A stretch of DNA of 5,589 nucleotides, taken from contig JAVBYA010000354.1 in assembly GCA_030824295.1 (NCBI GenBank), positions 1-5,589 on the forward strand. Direction: 5' to 3'. Below the pieces are notes generated by a model. That model was given only the letters and a program-made list of their open reading frames with translations. It made no database searches and was not told the DNA's origin. Positions 1 through 4,897 of this stretch are shown piece by piece. The number at the start of each line of letters is the position of its first letter. Positions within the stretch are counted from its first letter, which is position 1. This DNA comes from Bacteroidota bacterium (lineage in GTDB: Bacteria > Bacteroidota > Ignavibacteria > UBA10030 > UBA8401). The position numbers and the translations under genes were made by a program.

Positions 1-1
1 C

Positions 2-841
2 ATCCAGGAGAGCGGACTCCCCGCCGGCGTGGTGAACATCGTGACAGGATTCGGCAAGACCGGAGCCGCCATCGTGAACCATCCCGGCGTCAACAAGGTC
101 GCCTTCACCGGCAGCACCGATGTCGGCAAGATCATTCAAAAAGCGATCGCCGGCACGGGAAAGAAAGCAACGCTGGAACTGGGCGGCAAAGCAGCGAACA
201 TCGTGTTCGACGATGCACCGATCGACCAGGCGGTGGAAGGGATCGTGAACGGCATCTTCTTCAATCAGGGCCACGTCTGCTGCGCCGGTTCGCGTCTGCT
301 GGTGCAGGAAGGGGTTGCGGAGATCGTCATCCGGAAGCTGAAGGACCGGATGGAAACGCTCATCGTCGGCGATCCGATGGACAAGAACACCGACATCGGC
401 GCCATCAATTCCAAAGAACAGCTTAAAAAGATCAACGAATATATCACCATCGGTGTGAACGAAGGGGCGGAACTGTATCAAAGTTCCTGCAGCCTCCCTT
501 CCAAAGGATTCTTCTGCAAACCGACCTTGTTCCTGAACACCTCGCAGTCCCACCGCCTGGTGCAGGAAGAGATCTTCGGTCCGGTCCTCGCCGTACAGAC
601 CTTCCGTACGGTGGAGGAAGCGATCGAAAAAGCGAACAACATCCCGTTCGGTCTCTCCGCCGGTATCTGGACGGACAAAGGCTCCAAGATCTTCAATATG
701 ACATCCAAGATGCGCGCCGGCGTGGTCTGGGCGAACACGTATAACAAGTTCGATCCCACCTCCCCGTTCGGCGGTTACAAAGAGAGCGGGTACGGACGCG
801 AAGGGGGCCTGCATGGTCTGCTTCCGTACGTGCAGTGGTGA
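2..841 (+). CDS. NAD(P)-dependent aldehyde dehydrogenase, C-terminal part (5' truncated by window)
   Basis: Aldehyde dehydrogenase superfamily enzyme that oxidises an aldehyde to the acid with NAD(P)+ in the cytoplasm. The reading frame is open from base 2, so the gene begins upstream; about 280 residues are visible, and roughly the first 200 of a usual 480-500 are missing. Visible motifs in order: LPAGVVNIVTG and FTGST of the cofactor-binding domain; LELGGK with the general-base Glu (codon 176-178); NQGHVCCAGSR with the nucleophile Cys (codon 278-280, the first of two Cys by alignment with ALDH2 Cys302); EEIFGPV with the cofactor-contacting Glu; and the C-terminal PFGGYKESGYGREGG. All key residues are present, so the enzyme should be active. 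It is followed 283 bp downstream by a catalytically dead ALDH-like gene, which suggests a two-subunit enzyme. The substrate cannot be read from the sequence. In other bacteria I recall such ALDH pairs beside deoC, where acetaldehyde would be the substrate; deoC is not in this window. Confidence 0.95.
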   Translation: MQESGLPAGVVNIVTGFGKTGAAIVNHPGVNKVAFTGSTDVGKIIQKAIAGTGKKATLELGGKAANIVFDDAPIDQAVEGIVNGIFFNQGHVCCAGSRLLVQEGVAEIVIRKLKDRMETLIVGDPMDKNTDIGAINSKEQLKKINEYITIGVNEGAELYQSSCSLPSKGFFCKPTLFLNTSQSHRLVQEEIFGPVLAVQTFRTVEEAIEKANNIPFGLSAGIWTDKGSKIFNMTSKMRAGVVWANTYNKFDPTSPFGGYKESGYGREGGLHGLLPYVQW

Positions 842-892
842 ACAAGATTCAATATAAAGAAAGTTGAATGCGCTCAGAGTTAAGCAAAAATA

Positions 893-1019
893 GTCATTCT
901 GAACGGAATCCCCTCAATCGCAACGTTGGATGAAGTGAAGAATCTGGTTCGAGTGGTTCCCGACAAGCAGATTCTTCGTCCCGCTCTGGGATGAAAAAAG
1001 GTGCGGGACTCAGAATGAC
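893..1019. repeat. Intergenic inverted-repeat element (dispersed GTCATTCTGA...AGAATGAC type)
   Basis: The gap between the two ALDH genes contains a nested inverted repeat. Perfect outer arms GTCATTCTG (893-901) and CAGAATGAC (1011-1019) enclose an inner hairpin, GAAGAATCTG (937-946) with CAGATTCTTC (968-977). A second hairpin follows immediately, GTCCCGC (978-984) with GCGGGAC (1003-1009). CAACGTTG (921-928) is also self-complementary. Folded, this gives a closing stem with two adjacent hairpins on one side. The core words (GTCATTCTGAACG, GAAGTGAAGAATCT, AGATTCTTCG, CTCAGAATGAC) match, from memory, a palindromic repeat found in many copies between genes in Bacteroidota, Chlorobiota and other phyla, and often mis-annotated as short proteins. 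No transposase is encoded. Copy number in this genome cannot be judged from one window. Confidence 0.75.
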
Positions 1020-1059
1020 GGATAAAAGCGATGTCGAGCGATCGACCTTTCCTCCTGAA

Positions 1060-1092
1060 ATTGAAATAAATATTATACGATCGATCATTTTG
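1060..1092 (+). promoter_or_regulatory. Possible Bacteroidota-type promoter ahead of the pseudo-ALDH gene
   Basis: In the AT-rich stretch between the repeat and the next gene, ATTG (1060-1063) is followed after 21 bp by TCATTTTG (1085-1092). The Bacteroidota primary-sigma pattern is TTTG, 17-23 bp, TAnnTTTG, so each box has one mismatch. Transcription would start near 1099, giving a leader of about 26 nt before the ATG at 1125. If real, the pseudo-ALDH and the SPOR genes have their own promoter in addition to any read-through. This is pattern matching only. Confidence 0.3.
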
Positions 1093-1124
1093 CATACCAT
1101 CAGCGAATAACAAACAGTAAAACC

Positions 1125-2006
1125 ATGGCTCGAATCGAAGTATTAAAAACGTATAAGATCGCCATCGGCGGTCAATTCCCCCGGACGGAGAGCGGACGCT
1201 ACTATCCCCTCACCGCAAAGAACGGAACGCCCCTTGCCAATGTGAGCCTCAGTTCCCGCAAGGATTTCCGGAATGCCGTGGTCGCTGCGCGCGGAGCGTT
1301 CGGCGGCTGGTCCGGCCGTGCGGCATTCAACCGCGGACAGATCCTCTACCGCATTGCGGAGATCATGGAAGGACGGAAAGCGCAGTTCATCGATGAGCTG
1401 ATGTTGCAGGGAAGCAGCCGCGTTGCCGCGGAGAAGGAAGTGACAACGTCCATCGACCGGCTGGTCTATTACAGCGGGTGGTGCGATAAGTATCAGCAAT
1501 CGTTCGGCACCGTGAACCCGGTCGCCTCCTCCCATTTCAATTTCTCCGTTCCCGAACCGACCGGCGTGGTCGCCATTGTCGCACCGGAAGAGACCGGTCT
1601 GCTGGGACTCGTCTCTGTCGTTGCACCGTGCATCGCCGGCGGCAATACCTGTGTGGTGCTCGCCTCCGAGAAGCGTCCGCTCAGTTCCATCACGTTCGCC
1701 GAGGTCCTCGCCACATCGGATGTGCCCGGCGGCGTGGTGAACATCCTCACCGGCACCACAAAGGAACTCCTCTCCCACTTCGCCAGTCATATGGATGTGA
1801 ATGCGCTCATCTACTGCCGTCATGATGATGCGGAGAAGACGATGATCGTGCAGCAAGGTGCAGGGAATGTGAAACGGACAATGGTGTGGGCGAAGGATTG
1901 GACGAAAGAGGAGAATGAGAATCCGTACCTGCTGCTGGACCTGCAGGAGATCAAGACCACCTGGCATCCCATCGAGAACATCGGTTCATCCGGAGCGAAG
2001 TATTAA
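1125..2006 (+). CDS. Truncated, catalytically inactive aldehyde dehydrogenase-like protein (ALDH16 C-terminal-module type)
   Basis: This 293-residue protein aligns by eye with the N-terminal part of ALDHs: a lead segment (IAIGGQFPR, about 12-20), the helical region with AFGGWSGRAAFNRGQILYRI (58-77), DRLVYYSGWCDKYQ (111-124), PEPTGVVAIVAP (143-154), a PCIAGGNTCVVLAS stretch (168-181) and VPGGVVNILTG (200-210). The functional residues are gone: the PWNFP segment with the oxyanion Asn reads APEETG (153-158), the KPAE Lys is replaced (LASEK, 179-183), FTGS reads IYCRH (229-233), and LELGGK reads MVWAKD (253-258). The protein then skips the catalytic domain entirely, having no Cys motif, and ends in a tail with QEIKTTWHPI (274-283). 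Such tails occur, as I recall, in short ALDH-family proteins paired with a full ALDH. Probable role: a structural or oligomerisation partner of the upstream ALDH, as in the ALDH16 fusion. The start ATG has no Shine-Dalgarno but an A-rich leader, as is common in Bacteroidota. The frame is intact, so this is not a decayed pseudogene. Confidence 0.85.
   Translation: MARIEVLKTYKIAIGGQFPRTESGRYYPLTAKNGTPLANVSLSSRKDFRNAVVAARGAFGGWSGRAAFNRGQILYRIAEIMEGRKAQFIDELMLQGSSRVAAEKEVTTSIDRLVYYSGWCDKYQQSFGTVNPVASSHFNFSVPEPTGVVAIVAPEETGLLGLVSVVAPCIAGGNTCVVLASEKRPLSSITFAEVLATSDVPGGVVNILTGTTKELLSHFASHMDVNALIYCRHDDAEKTMIVQQGAGNVKRTMVWAKDWTKEENENPYLLLDLQEIKTTWHPIENIGSSGAKY
1992..2004 (+). promoter_or_regulatory. 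Ribosome-binding site with possible ATT start for the SPOR lipoprotein
   Basis: GGAG (1992-1995) lies 6 nt before an in-frame ATT (2002-2004) that overlaps the TAA stop of the pseudo-ALDH gene (ATTAA). Translation from here would add seven residues (M/I-N-R-I-A-L-H) and give the lipoprotein the positively charged n-region it otherwise lacks. The ATG at 2023 has no Shine-Dalgarno-like sequence within 20 nt. ATT starts are rare (infC is the known case), so this is a proposal. Confidence 0.3.
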
Positions 2007-2022
2007 CCGCATCGCTCTCCAT

Positions 2023-2559
2023 ATGACCGCGCTGTTCCTGCTGGCGTTTGCACTGGCGGGATGTTCATCCTCTGCAGAATCGACAGAGCCGCAGTTCGAG
2101 ACACCTGCACCTGCCGAGAGCACCACAGTATCCCGTCCGGCCGAAACCGCCCCAAAGCGAAAACCGCAGCCGACGGTCACGGTGAAAAAACCGACACAGC
2201 AGAGCGGCACCCATCGTTTCTCCGTTCAGGCGGACACGGTGGATGTCACACGGAAGAAGAAGAATCCGGTCACTCCGCCTTCCTCCTCCATTTCCGTGAA
2301 GGCCTCCACTCCGAAGAAATTCTATACGGTGGAGGTCGGAGCGTTCCGGCTGCAGAGCAACGTTGAGCGACACAAACAGCAGCTGACCGAACGGTACAAA
2401 CTGCCGGTCCGCATTCTGTTCGACAATTCCATCAAACTCACCCGCGTCTGCGTCGGTACCTTCTCTTCCCGGGCGCTGGCAACATCCTTCATGACCACCA
2501 TGCAGAAACAGTATCCGGCCGATTATCCGGACTGCTGGGTATCGTACTGGACCAAATGA
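2023..2559 (+). CDS. SPOR-domain lipoprotein
   Basis: Envelope lipoprotein of 178 residues counted from the ATG at 2023. The N-terminus is a short hydrophobic segment ending in a lipobox, LAGC, with the acylated Cys at residue 14. A low-complexity linker rich in Pro, Ser, Thr and Lys (about 15-97) follows, and then a SPOR domain (about 100-175) starting FYTVEVGAFRLQSN and containing VCVGTFSSRALATSF. SPOR domains bind denuded glycan strands of peptidoglycan, typically at division sites, so the protein probably tethers the outer or inner membrane to septal murein; the specific partner is unknown. It starts 16 nt after the pseudo-ALDH stop and overlaps the next gene by 4 nt, so the three are probably co-transcribed. 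Oddity: with the ATG start the signal peptide has no Lys or Arg, so the real start may be the ATT at 2002. An in-frame ATG at 1915 lies deep inside the upstream gene and would give an Arg- and Cys-rich leader, so I rejected it. Confidence 0.85.
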   Translation: MTALFLLAFALAGCSSSAESTEPQFETPAPAESTTVSRPAETAPKRKPQPTVTVKKPTQQSGTHRFSVQADTVDVTRKKKNPVTPPSSSISVKASTPKKFYTVEVGAFRLQSNVERHKQQLTERYKLPVRILFDNSIKLTRVCVGTFSSRALATSFMTTMQKQYPADYPDCWVSYWTK

Positions 2560-3083
2560 CCATGCGCATCGCGTACCTCCCGCTGTTCCTTCTGCCCTTC
2601 ACTCTGCTCACCGCGCAGGTCGTTGTCGATTCCGTGAATGCACCGTACAACGCACCGCTGGACCACTTCGAGCGGGTGTTCACTCCCTCTGCATACGACA
2701 CAGAGTTGTTCCTCTATAAGAAGAGCGACACGCTGCGTCAGTTCGGCCGGCCGGTGGACCAGACAACGGCGGCTCCGCCGGAAACGCTGCAGGGATTCCG
2801 TATTCAGCTGCTGGCAACGAACAATTTCGATGAAGCGAACACAACAAGGAACGATCTGATCGCAGGTTTTCCGGAATTGTGGATCTATCTGGTGTTCGAG
2901 GCGCCGACCTACAAGGTCCGCGTGGGGGATTTTGTGAACCGCGCAGAAGCGAAGCCGCTGATGGACCAGTTCATGGCGCAGGGGTATAGAAAATCGTGGA
3001 TCGTGCCGGACCGCATCATCAGGAACCAGCCGCCCAAACCGCCGGTCCCTGTCACCTTCGACAGCACCGGCATCCGCTTCTGA
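2556..3083 (+). CDS. Exported SPOR-domain protein
   Basis: Protein of 175 residues with a cleavable signal peptide: Arg at residue 4, a hydrophobic core (about 5-18) and a likely signal peptidase I cut after LLTA (residue 20), leaving a mature protein beginning QVVVDS. No lipobox is present, so it should be periplasmic. A middle region of no recognised fold (about 22-78) leads to a SPOR-like domain (about 80-152), with GFRIQLLATNNFDEAN at its start and YKVRVGDFVNRAEAKPLMDQF as the second half. This is the usual pattern of a Gln-containing first strand and a VGDF-type motif. A Pro-rich tail (158-166) ends the protein. The start ATG overlaps the stop of the preceding SPOR lipoprotein (ATGA), indicating translational coupling; ATG at 2562 is an alternative that removes two residues. 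It presumably binds peptidoglycan together with its neighbour. Its stop is 3 bp from the stop of the converging gene. Confidence 0.83.
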   Translation: MTMRIAYLPLFLLPFTLLTAQVVVDSVNAPYNAPLDHFERVFTPSAYDTELFLYKKSDTLRQFGRPVDQTTAAPPETLQGFRIQLLATNNFDEANTTRNDLIAGFPELWIYLVFEAPTYKVRVGDFVNRAEAKPLMDQFMAQGYRKSWIVPDRIIRNQPPKPPVPVTFDSTGIRF

Positions 3084-3086
3084 TGC

Positions 3087-4760
3087 TCACGGCGCCGCGA
3101 ACGTGATGCCGTCCACCGGCCACCGCGCGCGCACTCTCACCGTATCGGAATAGAACGTGAACCGCTCACCCCGTTTGTAGGGATGGACCGTTCCGGCATC
3201 ATGCTGCTGATTGCCGTTCGCATCGTGGAACGCTTTCACCGCATACTTCCCTTCCGGCAGCTGCGTGAACACGAACTTCCCGCCGGCAGCGGTCCTGGTC
3301 CTCACCGGGGGATTCGTTCTCACCGTGACATTCTCCGCCTCGATCACCGCTTTCCCTTCATATCCGGTGAACGTCCCCTCCAGACTTCCGTAACTTTCCG
3401 GGTCCTCCACCGTCCACCGTGCTGTCAGTACCGTATCTTTCGCACTGTTCCCGGCCAGATCGCGGATCCATTTCATGCGGGCCGACAGTGAGTATTGTTC
3501 GCCTGCTTTCAGCGGTGCTGCGGGCCGGACGAGCAGTGTGGAGGCGGTCCGGAGCGTCACTGCCGCAGGAACGGCGGAACTGTCCTTCAGCCGCACAATG
3601 GTCACAAAGGAATCCGCCGCTGACCACTGCAGCGCATCGGAGAAATAGAGGATCGGCAGATCGGTCGGGAAGAATTTACGCTTTGGGTCGGAGACGGAAA
3701 CGGCCAGCAGTGCCGGCGGCACGGAATCATAGAGCGATACTGCGGTGAACTGCAGAGCGTTGGCGCTGCTGTTGATCGGAAGTCCTGTAAGATCGTTCAC
3801 ACCGGTGACGGATGCAACATAACGCTCATCCACCCGCTGCGAATCGGTCACCAGCGTGTAGTTCCGGTAATCCTCCGAGCGGAGGAAGAACTGCCGGACC
3901 GGCAGGACCGTCTGGAACAGCGTATCCGTGATGCGGAAGGAACGGAGCGAAACGGAAGAGGAATCGAGCGGTTCGGAGAACTGTACATTCACATGATACC
4001 GGTCCGTTGCCTGCACCTGCGAGATCCGGGGAGGGGTCGTATCCTCTTTGGCGATGATGAAGCGGATGCCCGTTCTCAGCGTATCGCTTTCGGTCAGCGT
4101 CACATCGGTGGTCGTTCCGGCGGCATCGGTCTCCGGATCGTACAGAAGATTCCGGTATTCATCCCTCACAGCGAACGATCGGTACGAACCGGGAGCCATG
4201 TTCGTCAGTGCGAAGGCGCCGTTCGTTCCTGTCTGCGTGAGGTAATCGGGCGGGGTGACCTGCGGACGGAGCGTATCGGGATCGATGCCGTTGAGACGGT
4301 AGGCGAGGATCATCACTCCGTCCGGTTTCGCATCGGTCACCGAACCGAGGATGGCCCCCTTGTCGATGGTGGCGCCGGTGGAGAACGAAAGGGTGAACGA
4401 ACGCGCCATGCGGTTCGACGCGCGGATGTCCCGGACATCCGTACCGATGGTGATCACATACGTGGTGTTCTGGCGGAGCGGTTCGTTGAAGCTGATCTCC
4501 AGCTCGGTACCGCTCCAGTCCATCTCCCTGTCCCGGATACCGGGCGAGAAGAAGAGCGCTTCTTCGGCGGACCGGCGGTCCACATACTCGCTGAATTCGA
4601 TCAGGATACTATTCCCGGTGAAATTGACCGTTCCGGGAGGCGGATAGACGGAGACGATCTCCGGCGGGACGGAATCGACCGGTCCACCTTCGGGCACCCG
4701 CTGACCGGCACAACCGGCGAGGAACAGCACAATGACTATGAATGCACTCCTGATCATCAT
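3087..4760 (-). CDS. Ig-like (SbsA-type) domain lipoprotein with carboxypeptidase-regulatory-like domains
   Basis: Envelope lipoprotein of 557 residues. The start at 4760 gives MMIRSAF, a hydrophobic stretch and the lipobox LAGC with Cys at residue 17; the frame runs open upstream to 4916, but that start would bury the signal peptide and overlap the porQ-like gene. Domains: Ig-like 1 of SbsA type (about 29-129), starting DSVPPEIVSVYPPPG with the characteristic ILIEFSEYVD and NTTYVITIG; a carboxypeptidase-regulatory-like beta sandwich (about 135-240); Ig-like 2 (about 240-340, opening DTTPPRISQV); Ig-like 3 (about 345-451, opening DSVPP); and a second regulatory-like sandwich (about 456-557). 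The last has a D-x-N-x-N loop (HDANGNQQHD, 511-520) that could bind calcium. The first domain and the GGPVDSVPPE opening match a lipoprotein family widespread in Bacteroidota; its function is unknown to me. It is transcribed divergently from the porQ-like gene. Confidence 0.85.
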   Translation of the reverse strand: MMIRSAFIVIVLFLAGCAGQRVPEGGPVDSVPPEIVSVYPPPGTVNFTGNSILIEFSEYVDRRSAEEALFFSPGIRDREMDWSGTELEISFNEPLRQNTTYVITIGTDVRDIRASNRMARSFTLSFSTGATIDKGAILGSVTDAKPDGVMILAYRLNGIDPDTLRPQVTPPDYLTQTGTNGAFALTNMAPGSYRSFAVRDEYRNLLYDPETDAAGTTTDVTLTESDTLRTGIRFIIAKEDTTPPRISQVQATDRYHVNVQFSEPLDSSSVSLRSFRITDTLFQTVLPVRQFFLRSEDYRNYTLVTDSQRVDERYVASVTGVNDLTGLPINSSANALQFTAVSLYDSVPPALLAVSVSDPKRKFFPTDLPILYFSDALQWSAADSFVTIVRLKDSSAVPAAVTLRTASTLLVRPAAPLKAGEQYSLSARMKWIRDLAGNSAKDTVLTARWTVEDPESYGSLEGTFTGYEGKAVIEAENVTVRTNPPVRTRTAAGGKFVFTQLPEGKYAVKAFHDANGNQQHDAGTVHPYKRGERFTFYSDTVRVRARWPVDGITFAAP

Positions 4761-4763
4761 GGT

Positions 4764-4771
4764 CAAGTATA
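4764..4771 (-). promoter_or_regulatory. Possible -7/-10 box of the Ig-like lipoprotein gene
   Basis: On the minus strand TATACTTG lies just 3 bp upstream of the first ATG (4760). It matches the Bacteroidota TAnnTTTG box with one mismatch and also resembles a classical TATAAT. Its position would place the transcript start at or next to the start codon, implying a leaderless or nearly leaderless mRNA. No Shine-Dalgarno sequence sits at a normal distance. No convincing upstream box was found, so confidence is low. Confidence 0.25.
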
Positions 4772-4797
4772 GCAATATTTCCTGCGAGATAAAAACG

Positions 4798-4826
4798 TTG
4801 AATTTCACGGAGGGGATAATTACATT
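4798..4826 (+). promoter_or_regulatory. Possible promoter of the porQ-like gene
   Basis: TTGAAT (4798-4803) and TACATT (4821-4826) are separated by 17 bp, a plausible -35/-10 pair; TACATTAG also partly resembles the Bacteroidota TAnnTTTG box. The start of transcription would be near 4833, giving a leader of about 65 nt that includes the palindrome at 4872-4883 and the ribosome-binding site. Confidence 0.3.
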
Positions 4827-4871
4827 AGAACAATGAACGATTGATACGGTCTCATATCCATACCTCGTCAC

Positions 4872-4883
4872 ACGATCGATCGT
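4872..4883. repeat. 12-bp palindrome ACGATCGATCGT upstream of the porQ-like gene
   Basis: A perfect self-complementary 12-mer sits 14 bp before the start codon at 4898, next to the ribosome-binding site. Ten of its bases (ACGATCGATC) recur at 1077-1086, upstream of the pseudo-ALDH gene. It could be an operator or a small hairpin affecting translation, or simply chance; the word is built from repeated CGAT units. Confidence 0.4.
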
Positions 4884-4886
4884 CAC

Positions 4887-4892
4887 AGGGAG
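4887..4892 (+). promoter_or_regulatory. Shine-Dalgarno site of the porQ-like gene
   Basis: AGGGAG lies 5 nt before the ATG at 4898. It is the clearest Shine-Dalgarno-like sequence before any ATG start in the window and fixes the start of the gene, agreeing with the signal peptide that follows. Confidence 0.55.
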
Positions 4893-4897
4893 AAACC

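Noticed and set aside
880..1113. Minus-strand open frames of 77 and 68 codons in the gap between the ALDH genes
   Set aside because: They lie on the inverted-repeat element and encode the low-complexity kind of peptide (RHSESRTFFHPRAG, PERDEESACRE) typical of spurious calls on this repeat; no ribosome-binding site is evident.
1143..1967. Long minus-strand frame (274 codons) opposite the pseudo-ALDH gene
   Set aside because: It is the antisense shadow of a GC-rich gene; the product is rich in His, Arg and Gly without recognisable motifs, whereas the plus strand has clear ALDH homology.
1125..2006. Pseudo-ALDH as a frameshifted or truncated relic of a full ALDH gene
   Set aside because: The frame is uninterrupted, the end has its own tail rather than a sudden break, and downstream DNA codes for a different protein with no ALDH catalytic-domain remnants in other frames.
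3087..3106. TCACG / CGTGA hairpin as a terminator between the convergent genes
   Set aside because: Only a 5-bp stem with a 10-nt loop and no T-run on either strand; it lies inside the end of the lipoprotein coding region.
3993..4772. Plus-strand frame of 259 codons opposite the Ig-like lipoprotein gene
   Set aside because: Arg-, Gly- and Asp-rich composition with no domain pattern; the minus strand has a lipobox and recognisable Ig-like domains.
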